Below are positions 1-8,683 of a DNA stretch of 64,000 nt, one piece after another. The first letter of the stretch is position 1; the number at the start of each line of letters is the position of its first letter. The translations under genes were made by a program, and so were the position numbers. The DNA is from Calothrix membranacea FACHB-236 (GTDB lineage Bacteria > Cyanobacteriota > Cyanobacteriia > Cyanobacteriales > Nostocaceae). The notes below the pieces were generated by a model. That model was not told the origin of the DNA. It was given only the letters and a program-made list of their open reading frames with translations, and ran no database searches. The stretch is from the NCBI RefSeq assembly GCF_014696315.1, contig NZ_JACJPX010000004.1, forward strand, positions 172,389-236,388. The letters run 5' to 3'.

Positions 1-769
1 ACCGGGTGTAGGATCTGCGTTCTTTAGCTTGGGCGACTACTGCTTGTTGGGCAATTACTCTACCTTGGGCGGCGGCGACGGCTTGCTGTTCTGTACGCAC
101 TTGCTCGGTAGCGGCTCGAAGGGCTTGCGCTGCTGTTTGGGCTTCCGTGCGGGCTTGTTGGGCAGTTTGCTCGGCGATCGCACCTTGTTTGACTAGTTGC
201 TGCTGACGTTGTGAATCGGCTTGAGCTTGGACTACTTCTAGGCGCGCCCTTTCAACTTGGGCACGGGCATTACTTACTTGAGTTGTTGCCCTTGCTACTT
301 CTGATTTGAGGGATGCTAATTCTGCTTCTGCTTGTTTTAAGTCTGTGAGTAAGAGGACATCATCTAACTGGCCAATGTTTTGACCTTGCTTAACTCTATC
401 TCCCACATCCAAATTTAAACCCAACAGTCTTCCTTCGACTTGCGATCGCAGTGATACTGTCCGGAAGGGTGTGGTAGTACCTGTATACTCTGGTGCTGTC
501 TGCAAGTTCTCTGTGCGGGCGATCGCCACATCTACAGGTGTTGCACCGCCTCCTTGTCTTGCACTATTGGGGCCTTGAGATTGGGCATCGGCTGATTCTT
601 TGGGAGATGAACCACAACCTGTTGTCAGCAAGCTCAAGCCTAGGAAGCAAGCAATAACTAAACTAGACTGCGATCCACAGAAATAGGGAAACTTCCGCCT
701 ATGTTCTTGATTACTTGTGTGATGTAACTGAGAGTTGATTAACTGAGATGCTGCTATAGTATTTGGCAT
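1..769 (-). CDS. RND efflux membrane fusion (adaptor) protein, 5' part
   Basis: This is the N-terminal 256 codons of an HlyD/AcrA-type periplasmic adaptor that would link an inner-membrane RND pump to an outer-membrane channel; the gene runs off the left edge. Reading the minus strand from ATG at 769, the product begins MPNTIAAS, has a hydrophobic segment around residues 38-50 ending in a lipobox-like LTTGC, so it is probably a lipoprotein. A Gly/Gln linker follows, then a lipoyl-like beta region (VGDRVKQGQ, GQLDD) and a long Ala/Gln/Glu-rich stretch with coiled-coil character, the usual alpha-hairpin of the family. The pump gene would lie further left and is not visible. Family call is firm; substrate is unknown. 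Confidence 0.85.
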   Translation of the reverse strand, partial: MPNTIAASQLINSQLHHTSNQEHRRKFPYFCGSQSSLVIACFLGLSLLTTGCGSSPKESADAQSQGPNSARQGGGATPVDVAIARTENLQTAPEYTGTTTPFRTVSLRSQVEGRLLGLNLDVGDRVKQGQNIGQLDDVLLLTDLKQAEAELASLKSEVARATTQVSNARAQVERARLEVVQAQADSQRQQQLVKQGAIAEQTAQQARTEAQTAAQALRAATEQVRTEQQAVAAAQGRVIAQQAVVAQAKERRSYTR

Positions 770-1233
770 TTTTTAGAATTTGTGCGGGTGATTTCCGTCC
801 AAAATCATTAGTTTCCCCCGACATCAGGCGGCTTTGAATGACAGCCGTCTAATATCGAGTAGTTTGAAATTATTCTTCAAAGAAATAAAGCAGAAAAAGT
901 CCCTATGCTGTGCTGCTGATGCAGGGCCAGAGAATTTGATAGTACTGAATCCAATTGTAAATTTAGTATACGTATTTTTAGTATTTCTAAGATCTGTCGC
1001 AAGATATATGACCGATCTAGATTACAAAAATACTTTTTTATTTTTTTGCTTCTATCTCCAGAAAGAAACAATTTGAAATTTCGATGTTTAGCATTGTAGC
1101 CAAACTATCAGTAATGCTTTTAATATCTAGTTTAGATTAAAAATAGTAAAGAAATTTGGTATTTGGTACAAACGTCATGTATCGAGTGTCAACACCCAAA
1201 AATCTCTATCATTGTGCTTGAGGAAGGCAACTA
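770..1233. other. AT-rich intergenic region
   Basis: A 464-base gap between the divergent efflux-adaptor and lyase genes. An 80-codon open frame at 834-1076 has no ribosome binding site and Phe/Lys-rich, non-protein-like composition, so it is not called. The region presumably holds both promoters, but no clear -35/-10 pair could be assigned. Confidence 0.5.
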
Positions 1234-1791
1234 GTGACATTACCACTAAAAATTGCAAAAACCGTTGAAAAATCCCAGATTGTGGAATTTTTTCAGGAAT
1301 CTGTGGGCAATTGGCAATCACAAAGGCGTTATTACACTCTTTCATCAGGAACTACCAAAGAAATTGCCAGTGCGATCGCAATTAGGTATTTAGAACAGGG
1401 ATGCGAAGAATTGCAACAGCTAGCTAAGTTGCACGAATTACCAGATTTAGAAAGTTTAGTGTGTGGTACTGAAGTGAGCTGGGAAAGTACAGATTCAGTT
1501 ACAGGCAAAAAAGAATCTCAAGGTTCAACTTTATTTGGTGCTTTAGGAAACATTTTGTATCGCGATCGCGGTTTTGCTACATCAAAACCTATCACCGCAG
1601 AATACTATTTTCCCAATCCCAAAACACTTTGTTTGCGAACAGAGTACAATAACTCAGTTTTTGAAGAAGAGTTAAAGCTAATTGGGAGTAAATACCGTAC
1701 TCGCCAGACAATCATCTCTCGTGCTGGTGAACAGTTGATGATTGGTCAGTATTTAGAAACTAGAGTAGAGAGTTTAAGTGTGATTCCATAG
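1234..1791 (+). CDS. CpeS/CpcS-family phycobiliprotein lyase
   Basis: A 185-aa protein of the CpeS/CpcS/CpcU family, lipocalin-fold chaperones that attach bilins to cysteines of phycobiliproteins. The family opening is clear: a helix followed by FFQESVGNWQSQRRYY (about residues 15-30), then a beta-rich body with EVSWES and a Tyr/Phe-rich end (RTRQTIISRAGEQL, GQYLETRV). The GTG at 1234 was chosen because AGGAAGG sits at 1221-1227, seven bases upstream. It stands alone, not beside phycobiliprotein structural genes, as is common for these lyases. Which subfamily (CpeS, CpcS or CpcU), and hence which bilin and target, cannot be settled from sequence alone. Confidence 0.85.
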   Translation: MTLPLKIAKTVEKSQIVEFFQESVGNWQSQRRYYTLSSGTTKEIASAIAIRYLEQGCEELQQLAKLHELPDLESLVCGTEVSWESTDSVTGKKESQGSTLFGALGNILYRDRGFATSKPITAEYYFPNPKTLCLRTEYNNSVFEEELKLIGSKYRTRQTIISRAGEQLMIGQYLETRVESLSVIP

Positions 1792-2019
1792 GGGTAGTAC
1801 AGAGGGCAAAGGGGACACAAAATTCCAAATTCCAAATGAAAAAGAGACTTTTAGCCCTAAGCCCTTAAATCTTGACGACCCTACACGACTTTCATAATTT
1901 AACTTTAATTTGTAACGGGTTACTTAAAAGTTTTTTTTAACCGTTCCTCTTAAACAGAGAGTTGCTATATCATTAATTAAAGATGAGAATTAATTCGGTG
2001 ATAGTGGTTTTTGTTAGTA

Positions 2020-2047
2020 TTGACAGGCTTTTTCCTTTTGGTATTTG
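2020..2047 (+). promoter_or_regulatory. Possible promoter of the RRM protein gene
   Basis: TTGACA at 2020-2025 is followed after 16 bases by TATTTG at 2042-2047, upstream of the RNA-binding protein start at 2102. The -10 match is only fair. The rest of 1792-2101 is AT-rich leader sequence with no gene; related rbp genes are often cold-regulated and the long leader may matter for that, but this is inference. Confidence 0.35.
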
Positions 2048-2101
2048 CAGACTCTCTCCGAAATCTAAATCTCTACACGTTTATGATTTTGGAGACATTT
2101 T

Positions 2102-2422
2102 ATGTCAATTTATGTAGGTAACCTTTCTTACCAAGTTACAGAAGACGCACTGACTGCGGTTTTTGCAGAGTACGGTTCTGTAAAGCGAGTTCAAATACCT
2201 ACTGATCGTGAAACAGGCCGTGTACGCGGTTTTGCTTTTGTCGAGATGGGGTCAGATGATGAAGAAACAGCTGCTATTGAAGCACTTGATGGCGCTGAAT
2301 GGATGGGCCGTGACTTAAAAGTCAACAAGGCTAGACCAAAGGAAAATAAAGGTTCTTTTGGTGGTGGCGGTGGTGGCCGCGGTGGCTACGGCGGTGGCGG
2401 CGGTTCTCGTAACCGTTACTAA
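2102..2422 (+). CDS. Glycine-rich RRM RNA-binding protein (cyanobacterial Rbp family)
   Basis: A 106-aa single-RRM protein. The RNP2 motif IYVGNL is at residues 3-8 and the RNP1 motif RGFAFVEM lies near residue 42; the C-terminal ~25 residues are a Gly-rich tail ending GGSRNRY. This is the standard architecture of cyanobacterial Rbp proteins, which bind RNA and several of which accumulate at low temperature. The ATG at 2102 follows a GGAGAC-like site (GGAGACATTTT) and directly precedes the RRM, so the start is secure. The gene is monocistronic, with a strong hairpin terminator about 75 bases downstream. Specific paralogue name is not assigned. Confidence 0.92.
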   Translation: MSIYVGNLSYQVTEDALTAVFAEYGSVKRVQIPTDRETGRVRGFAFVEMGSDDEETAAIEALDGAEWMGRDLKVNKARPKENKGSFGGGGGGRGGYGGGGGSRNRY

Positions 2423-2495
2423 GCTGTTTTATTAATGTTGGAAGCTATGGGGTGTTTTTCATCCCATTGGCACCATCAACTTAATACAATGTTGC

Positions 2496-2527
2496 AAAAG
2501 CTCAAGCAGTCATGCTTGAGCTTTTTT
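2496..2527 (+). terminator. Rho-independent terminator of the RRM gene
   Basis: A perfect 13-bp stem (2496-2508 with 2513-2525), loop GTCA, core AAGCTCAAGCA, with a T run to 2527. Confidence 0.9.
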
Positions 2528-2654
2528 AATGGAATCAAAATAGCTTTTGGGAAAAAGGTTAAAGGTTAAGGGTGAAAGGTTGCTTCTTTTGAACCATTCC
2601 CCTTTTTCCCGTTAACCGAAAGGTATTAGATAGGGGTGGGTCAATCTGTCAACA

Positions 2655-4367
2655 TCAATAATGAGTTCCCGACTTACGATGATGAACTGCTGTGACACCA
2701 TCTTGATTTAAGACTTTCCCACTCTCGACAGTCGCATAAACCAGCCAGTGATCGCCAGATTCTAGCCGATTTTTCACAGAACACTCCAAATATGCCAAAG
2801 CATCATTGAGAATAGGAGTACCGTTTTCAGTTTCTTCAAAGGAAACACCAGCAAATCGGTCTTGTGCTGGGCCAAAGGGTTTGAGGAAGTGTTTCATCAA
2901 ACCTAAATGATTACCTTCGTTGAGGATATTCAGAACAAATTTATTTCCTGAGTGCATCAGCAGTTCTAATGCACGGTCTTTAGCTACAGCTATGGTTAAA
3001 CCAGGAGGACTAAAGCTGGCTTGAGCAACCCAAGAGGCTAACATTGCACTGGATATATCGTCTTGCTTGGCTGTAACAACGCATAGGGAACCGACAATTC
3101 GACCTACAGCTTGTTCTACATTGGTAGCCGGGACACTTTGCGATCGCACTTTTCTAGCTTTCTTCAATCCTTGTGCGAAGTCGGTTCCGGCTTCTTCACA
3201 CAGTTGCAAGGTAGCAGCGTCGGGTTTGAATTTCACGCGGATGGTGTCAAAACCAAAGCGATAACCAGCGTCTTTGAGTTTTCCTTCAATTAAATCGACT
3301 GCTTCACCACTCCAGCCAAAGGAGCCAAATACCCCAGCCAGTTTATTAGTGGTAGCGGTGGAGAGTACAATCCCCAAAGCTGTTTGTACTGGTGTGGGTG
3401 CATGACCGCCAAGAGTAGGCGAACCGATGACAAAGCCAGCAGATTTCTCTACAGCAGCACGGATATCTTCTGGATCGGTGAATTCGCAATTAATTGATTC
3501 GACAGCAACACCAGCTTTAGTAATACCACGTGCGATCGCTTGGGCTAAGGTAGCTGTATTGCCATATGCAGATGCATAAATTAAAGCTACTGTCAAGTCT
3601 GCAGATGTTTGTTGCTGACTCCATTCGCGGTAAGCTTTGGTAAGTTCAATCAGCGCATAACGCACCAAAGGCCCATGTCCAGTGGCGTAAATTCTCGCTG
3701 GAAAATCAGCAAGTTTATCTAACGCAGTTTCCACTTGGCGCGCATGGGGAGCCATTAAGCAATCAAAATAATAGCGGCGGTCTTCGTTAATCGATTCCCA
3801 CCCTTCATCAAATACTTGATCGCCACAAATATGCGCCCCAAAGAACTTATCTGTGTAGAGAATTTCTGTTTGGGGGTCATAGGTGCAGAGGAGGTCTGCA
3901 TAACGAGGATTAGGGGTAGGAATAAATTGTAAATCGTGACCCTTACCTAAATTTAGGGTTTCCTCTCCCCGCATCACCAAAATTTTTAGGTCTTGGTTTT
4001 CCAGCGCCCCACGTAAATTGATCGCCCCTGGATTAGAACAGACAAAGGTAATTTGCGGTGCAACTTCCAGCAAAGCCTTTAAAGTAGCGGCGCGATTGGG
4101 ATTGACGTGACCCAAAATTACATAATCAATAGCTTCGACATCAAATCTTTGCTGCAAAGCCTTTAAATAGATTTCTGTAAAAGTTTCTCCAGGCGGGTCA
4201 ATCAGGGCCAGTTTATCGCCTTGAATCACATAAGAATTAGCAGTAGTACCCTTAGCCAAAGCATATTCAATTTCAAACCGTAACCTTGACCAACTGCGCG
4301 ATCGCATTACGGTTGTATCTGTAGCTATGGGTAAAACTTGAACGTCACGAGGTTTATTTGTAGGCAT
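2655..4367 (-). CDS. flv1: Flavodiiron protein Flv1 type
   Basis: A 570-aa cyanobacterial flavodiiron protein with three domains: metallo-beta-lactamase-like (about residues 1-240), flavodoxin-like (about 255-400) and a C-terminal NAD(P)H:flavin reductase module. Flv1 and Flv3 act together in light-driven reduction of O2 to water without making ROS. It is Flv1 because the canonical H-x-E-x-D-H iron ligands are replaced (GHVNPNRAA) and the next His is also lost (NPRYAD), a known Flv1 trait. The start was placed at ATG 4367 (MPTNKPRD); an in-frame ATG at 4433 would add 22 residues encoded wholly by an intergenic short-repeat tract. It lies 162 bases downstream of flv3 on the same strand. Adjacent flv3-flv1 order resembles the heterocyst-type Flv3B/Flv1B pair of PCC 7120 (from memory), so the B-type assignment is an inference. 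Confidence 0.9.
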   Translation of the reverse strand: MPTNKPRDVQVLPIATDTTVMRSRSWSRLRFEIEYALAKGTTANSYVIQGDKLALIDPPGETFTEIYLKALQQRFDVEAIDYVILGHVNPNRAATLKALLEVAPQITFVCSNPGAINLRGALENQDLKILVMRGEETLNLGKGHDLQFIPTPNPRYADLLCTYDPQTEILYTDKFFGAHICGDQVFDEGWESINEDRRYYFDCLMAPHARQVETALDKLADFPARIYATGHGPLVRYALIELTKAYREWSQQQTSADLTVALIYASAYGNTATLAQAIARGITKAGVAVESINCEFTDPEDIRAAVEKSAGFVIGSPTLGGHAPTPVQTALGIVLSTATTNKLAGVFGSFGWSGEAVDLIEGKLKDAGYRFGFDTIRVKFKPDAATLQLCEEAGTDFAQGLKKARKVRSQSVPATNVEQAVGRIVGSLCVVTAKQDDISSAMLASWVAQASFSPPGLTIAVAKDRALELLMHSGNKFVLNILNEGNHLGLMKHFLKPFGPAQDRFAGVSFEETENGTPILNDALAYLECSVKNRLESGDHWLVYATVESGKVLNQDGVTAVHHRKSGTHY

Positions 4368-4529
4368 AATTGGGAATTGGAAATTGGAAATTGGGGATTG
4401 GGTATTGGGCATTGGGGATGGGGCATTGGGCATAGGGCATGGGGCATTGAGTCATTTTTTGTTGCTCCTCTGCTTCCTCTGCCCCTCTGCTCCCCTGCTT
4501 CCTAGTACCCAGTCCCCAGTCCCCAGTCC
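4368..4529. repeat. G/T-rich short tandem repeats between flv3 and flv1
   Basis: The spacer is mostly imperfect repeats of GGGGATTGGGTATTGGGCATT-like words (about 4373-4450) and CCCCAGTCCC words (about 4507-4530), members of the dispersed short tandem repeats that fill many gaps in this window. No promoter is apparent, so flv3 and flv1 may be cotranscribed. Confidence 0.7.
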
Positions 4530-6254
4530 CTAATAATGGTTACCAACTTTACGGTGATGTACGGCAGTTAAGGCTTCTGGTTTAGATACTCGTCCGGCGT
4601 AAACGGTGCTGTAGACTGCCCAGTGATCGCCGCAATCCATCCGGCTTTTGACTTCGCACTCTATGTATGCCAATGCATCGGTGAGGATGGGTGCGCCGTT
4701 TTCGGCTGGCTGAGTTTTGACACCTTCAAAACGATCTGCACCAGGGGCAAATCGCTTTAAAAAGTGCTTCATAAGTGTTTGATAATTGCCTTCTTCTAGG
4801 ATGTTAAGCACAAAGCGATCGCCCACTTGCATGAGTGATTCAATCGCCCGGTCTTTGGCTACTGCAATGGAAAATCCTAGAGGTTTGAAGCTAGCTTGTG
4901 CTACCCAAGAGGCTAACATCGCGCTGGAAACATCGCCTTTTTTGGCTGTGATGATATATAAACCGCCGCTAAGTCTACCGAGTGCTTTGTCTAAATCAGC
5001 ACCCAGAGATTTCATCGCTTTAATACTGCGATCGCGTGTTACCCATTGGGCTAAGTCTGTACCCGCTTCTTCACACTGTTTGTAGGTGATTTCGGTAGGG
5101 GTTTGTTTGATGCGAATTTCTGGGAAAACTGTTGTCAGCCCTAAGTTCCGGAATTTACTTAATAACGGATCTATCGGTTCATCATCGCCACCGCCAGTTT
5201 CAAATACGCCGATACCTTGTTTTTCTTTGACAGATCCTAAAACGGTACTCAGGGCTGCTTGGATGTTGGGACTGCTAGAAACTGGCGGTACACCTAAAAC
5301 TAATCCCGCACAACGACCTGCCAATTCTCGCAATTCTTGTAAATCAATACCTGAACCCAAGTCTACCCATTCTACAGCTACCCCTACTTTGGCAATACCA
5401 TTAGCAATTGCTTGTGCTAGGCGATCGCTATAACCATATTCAGAAACGTAAAATATTCCAATTACCGTTTCTGGCTTGGCTTGGGTTTGACTCCAAGTGC
5501 GGTAGCGTCGAGTTAATTCCTCAACATGATGAGATAGTAAGGGCCCGTGACCAGTCGCAATCATCCCAACACTTGGCAGTTCACCCATGCGCTTTAAAGC
5601 GGACAGCACTGAGCGCGCATTCGGCCCCATTAAGCATTCGTAGTAATATTTAAAATCCGGCTCAATCGCTTTTAAATCATCATCAAAGGTGCTTTCGGTG
5701 CAATAGTGCATCCCAAAAGCATCGCAGGTGTAGAGAATTTGGGTTTTGTGGTCGAAACTGAAAATTGTATCTGGCCAGTGGAGATTTGGCGCGATCACAA
5801 ATTCAAATTCATGACCATTACCAATATCTAAGCGATCGCCATTTTTCACAATCCGGCGTTTAAATGGCTGATGTACCAAATCTTCTAAAAACTGAATCGC
5901 CACTTTCGAGGCGACGACAGTAATATCAGGAGCCATTTGTAGCAAATCTTTGACCAAGCCGCTATGGTCTGGCTCGGTGTGACTCACAATTAAATAATCA
6001 ATCTCTTTAGGATTAATTAGCCCCGTCAGCGTGTCAAAATACAGCTGCCGAAACTTTTCGTGGGAAGTATCTACTAAAGCAGTCTGCTCACCGCGAATCA
6101 GAAATGAGTTATAGGTCGTACCATTTTGTAGACCAAATTCAATATCGAAGCGATCGCGATCCCAATCCAAAGAGCGAATTGCTGTAGTACCTTGAGCAAT
6201 CTCCACAGTTTGTATGGTGAGCCTTTTTTCAGTTCTTTCGGTGAGCGCTACCAT
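4530..6254 (-). CDS. flv3: Flavodiiron protein Flv3 type
   Basis: A 574-aa flavodiiron protein with the same three-domain plan as its neighbour: beta-lactamase-like diiron domain, flavodoxin-like FMN domain and C-terminal flavin reductase domain. It keeps the canonical ligand motif HTEPDH (in SHTEPDHSG), the later His in NLHWPD, the Asp in CDAFGMHY and the His in TGHGPLL, which marks it as Flv3 rather than Flv1. Flv3 partners Flv1 in O2 photoreduction, protecting photosystem I or, for heterocyst isoforms, nitrogenase. ATG 6254 is preferred: AAGGAAGGGAG lies just upstream, whereas a TTG at 6272 would overlap that site. It is the first gene of a likely flv3-flv1 unit and is divergent from coaX. 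Confidence 0.92.
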   Translation of the reverse strand: MVALTERTEKRLTIQTVEIAQGTTAIRSLDWDRDRFDIEFGLQNGTTYNSFLIRGEQTALVDTSHEKFRQLYFDTLTGLINPKEIDYLIVSHTEPDHSGLVKDLLQMAPDITVVASKVAIQFLEDLVHQPFKRRIVKNGDRLDIGNGHEFEFVIAPNLHWPDTIFSFDHKTQILYTCDAFGMHYCTESTFDDDLKAIEPDFKYYYECLMGPNARSVLSALKRMGELPSVGMIATGHGPLLSHHVEELTRRYRTWSQTQAKPETVIGIFYVSEYGYSDRLAQAIANGIAKVGVAVEWVDLGSGIDLQELRELAGRCAGLVLGVPPVSSSPNIQAALSTVLGSVKEKQGIGVFETGGGDDEPIDPLLSKFRNLGLTTVFPEIRIKQTPTEITYKQCEEAGTDLAQWVTRDRSIKAMKSLGADLDKALGRLSGGLYIITAKKGDVSSAMLASWVAQASFKPLGFSIAVAKDRAIESLMQVGDRFVLNILEEGNYQTLMKHFLKRFAPGADRFEGVKTQPAENGAPILTDALAYIECEVKSRMDCGDHWAVYSTVYAGRVSKPEALTAVHHRKVGNHY

Positions 6255-6413
6255 AACTCCCTTCCTTAGCACAATGAGTATATTTTCCTCTGACTTTATT
6301 GTTACACGTCTTGAATGTTAATTTTTATTAAAAAATCTATAGACAACTTAAGAATTTTAAATTGGGGTATAAGGCATTGGAAAGAAAGATTTATATGAGT
6401 GCTGGTGTAATAA

Positions 6414-7271
6414 GTGAGTAAAAAAGATAATATTTGGCTAGCCTTGGAGATTGGCAATTCCCGGCTACATTGGGCATTATTTTTCGGCGCAAAGCTTCGC
6501 TGTACCTGGGATACTGACTATTTACCTGAGTCAGTCATACAGCAGTTAGCACAATGTCAAACCCTAGATGATTTACCACCAGCAGTTTCTCCCCCCATTT
6601 CCACAAAAGCCAACAAGGAAAAATACATATCTCCCTCATCCTCCTCATCCCCCTCATCCCCCTCATCTCCCTCATCCCTTCCCCTAGCCATCGCCTCCGT
6701 CGTTCCAAGTCAAACAGCACTTTGGCAAACTTACCCTAATGTTCAGGTAATCACTTTAGATAAAATACCTCTCAAAGGACTTTATCCCACATTGGGAATT
6801 GATCGCGCCTTAGCTTTGTGGGGTGCTGGTAAAAATTGGGGATTTCCCATGCTGGTAATTGATGCGGGAACAGCACTAACTTTTACGGCTGCGGATGCTG
6901 ACGAATGTCTAGTTGGGGGTGCGATTTTACCAGGATTAGGCTTGCAATTTACTTCCCTTGGTCAAAAAACCGGACAATTACCTTTAATAGAAACACAAGC
7001 AATTGCATCTCTCCCGCCACGGTTTGCATTAAATACACAAGAAGCCATACAAAGTGGTGTAATTTACACAATTTTGGCTGGAATAAAAGATTTTATAGAG
7101 AATTGGTGGCAATTATTTCCGGAGGGCAAGATAGCGATTAAAGGAGGCGATCGCACCATACTATTAAATTATCTTCAAGCCTTATATCCGGCGATCGCAT
7201 CTCGTTTGACTGTAGAACCAAATTTGATTTTTTGGGGCATCGAAAAAATAGTAACAAAGGCAGCACAGTAG
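6414..7271 (+). CDS. coaX: Type III pantothenate kinase
   Basis: A 285-aa CoaX, which phosphorylates pantothenate in the first step of coenzyme A synthesis. Visible family features are the N-terminal phosphate-binding strand-turn ([12 protein letters not shown], residues 11-22), [17 protein letters not shown], the [11 protein letters not shown] motif, and [12 protein letters not shown]. Start is GTG at 6414. Residues about 73-88 are a Ser/Pro-rich insert encoded by five in-frame 9-bp repeats, falling in a linker between motifs, so the enzyme may well remain active. The gene is divergent from flv3 with about 160 bases between. The insert aside, length is slightly above the usual 250-260 aa. 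Confidence 0.9.
   Translation: MSKKDNIWLALEIGNSRLHWALFFGAKLRCTWDTDYLPESVIQQLAQCQTLDDLPPAVSPPISTKANKEKYISPSSSSSPSSPSSPSSLPLAIASVVPSQTALWQTYPNVQVITLDKIPLKGLYPTLGIDRALALWGAGKNWGFPMLVIDAGTALTFTAADADECLVGGAILPGLGLQFTSLGQKTGQLPLIETQAIASLPPRFALNTQEAIQSGVIYTILAGIKDFIENWWQLFPEGKIAIKGGDRTILLNYLQALYPAIASRLTVEPNLIFWGIEKIVTKAAQ
6632..6676 (+). repeat. Five 9-bp tandem repeats inside coaX
   Basis: Five units of YCCCTCATC (with one CTCCTCATC variant) lie exactly in frame and encode the Ser/Pro-rich stretch of CoaX. The unit is the reverse complement of GATGAGGGR, which forms a four-unit intergenic array at 49252-49290. Confidence 0.9.
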
Positions 7272-7288
7272 ACTGGGGAAATAAAGCT

Positions 7289-7669
7289 TCAAACTTCTGA
7301 TTTCTGATTGCTCAGACGCATCTGGTAAATTAACCTCAATTCTTCTTGGTGTTGCCAAGCCCACTCTGCTAAACCTGCAATTGGTTCAATCAGCTTTTCA
7401 CCAAAGGAAGTCAGGTTATATTCTACCTTGGGCGGCACAATTGGGTATACAGTCCGGTTAACCACACCTGCTGACTCTAAACGTCTGAGAGTTTGTGTCA
7501 GCATTTTTTTCGAGATTCCAGGAATTTGGCGTTGAAAATCAGTATATCGCTGAGTACCAGAAGAGAGGAGATACAGTATTGGCGGTGTCCATTTATCTCC
7601 TACCAAATCGAGCATATGCCGCATCGGACAGTCTGCGCTGAGAATTATTCGCTCATTTTGGGGAACCAT
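7289..7669 (-). CDS. HxlR-family transcriptional regulator
   Basis: A 126-aa winged-helix protein. The HxlR signature is plain: CPMRHMLDLVGDKWTPPILYLL (from residue 14), then RYTDFQRQIPGISKKMLTQTLRRLESAG (recognition helix region) and the wing VEYNLTSFGEKL. Cys14 sits where several HxlR proteins carry a redox- or electrophile-sensing cysteine. It is divergent from the SDR gene starting at 7760, with 90 bases between, and probably controls it. Effector unknown; family call is secure. Confidence 0.88.
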   Translation of the reverse strand: MVPQNERIILSADCPMRHMLDLVGDKWTPPILYLLSSGTQRYTDFQRQIPGISKKMLTQTLRRLESAGVVNRTVYPIVPPKVEYNLTSFGEKLIEPIAGLAEWAWQHQEELRLIYQMRLSNQKSEV

Positions 7670-7759
7670 GAGGTAACTATATCACCTGAAAGTTCCTTCT
7701 TGTAAAGAAGAATCCAAATCAGGCACACTGCTTTAGTTAGTAAAAACGGAGAGATTTGG

Positions 7760-8515
7760 ATGAAACCGTTAGAAAACAAAGTTGCCCTTGTGACTGGTGG
7801 AACTTCTGGGATTGGACGGACGACAGCGATCGCTTTTGCTCATGCTGGTGCCAAAGTTGTTGTTGTTGGGCGACGGGAAGAAGAAGGTAGTGAAACCGTC
7901 AGCTTGATTCATGAAGTGGGAAGTGAAGGTTTATTTGTGAAAGCTGATGTCTCTCAAGAAGCAGACATCAAAGCAACTATTGCCGCCGTTGTCAATAAGT
8001 TTGGCAGGCTGGATATTGCCTTTAATAATGCGGGGATGCTGGGTCAAAATGCCTTACTGGCAGAGCAAACAGAGCAAACTTATGACCGGGTTTTTGGAGT
8101 CAATGTCAAGGGAGTTTTTCTCTGTATGAAGCACGAAATTACCCAAATATTGGCTCAAGGTAATGGTGGTGCAATTGTCAATACATCTTCCATCAATGGT
8201 TTTCGTCCTTTAGCACCTGGCTTATCGATTTATGATGCCTCTAAAACTGCTGTGGTGATGTTAACAAAAGCCGCCGCATTAGAGTATGCAGGGCAAAAAA
8301 TTCGCATAAATGCGATCGCACCAGGGCCAATTGAAACTGAAATGCTCTCTCAAGCAACTGGTGGTAATACCAAGGCTTTTGAAAATTTTGTTCCCGCCGG
8401 ACGTTTAGGCAAACCCGATGACATTGCTAATGCTGTGATCTGGTTGTGTTCTGATACTAGCGATTTTGTTAACGGACATACCCTTGCTGTCGATGGAGGA
8501 TTACTGGCTGCGTGA
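7760..8515 (+). CDS. Short-chain dehydrogenase/reductase
   Basis: A 251-aa classical SDR with NAD(P)-binding GGTSGIGRT (residues 13-21), NNAG (89-92), catalytic Ser around 143-144, Tyr158 and Lys162 in YDASK, and the C-terminal GHTLAVDGG typical of glucose-1-dehydrogenase/FabG-like enzymes. An Arg pair after the second strand (GRRE, residues 37-40) suggests NADP(H) preference. GGAGA lies ahead of ATG 7760. The divergent HxlR gene suggests the enzyme is induced by a reactive or aromatic compound, perhaps a quinone or aldehyde, but the substrate cannot be read from sequence. Confidence 0.88.
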   Translation: MKPLENKVALVTGGTSGIGRTTAIAFAHAGAKVVVVGRREEEGSETVSLIHEVGSEGLFVKADVSQEADIKATIAAVVNKFGRLDIAFNNAGMLGQNALLAEQTEQTYDRVFGVNVKGVFLCMKHEITQILAQGNGGAIVNTSSINGFRPLAPGLSIYDASKTAVVMLTKAAALEYAGQKIRINAIAPGPIETEMLSQATGGNTKAFENFVPAGRLGKPDDIANAVIWLCSDTSDFVNGHTLAVDGGLLAA

Positions 8516-8683
8516 TCACATCTTTACGGAGTCAAGAGTCAAAGTTTTTTGATTTTTGACTTTCGCAACTTGGGTTTTCGTCAAAAACACATGAGAAAGT
8601 AATCATGAGCAGTGCTAAACCCAAAAAGCACCGACCTATTGACTCACGTTAAATTAAAAGTCGAACATTATCAAAAAGCAGCC

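Noticed and set aside
834..1076. Open frame of 80 codons on the plus strand
   Set aside because: No ribosome binding site, Phe/Leu/Lys-biased AT-rich translation, and an overlapping minus-strand frame of similar quality.
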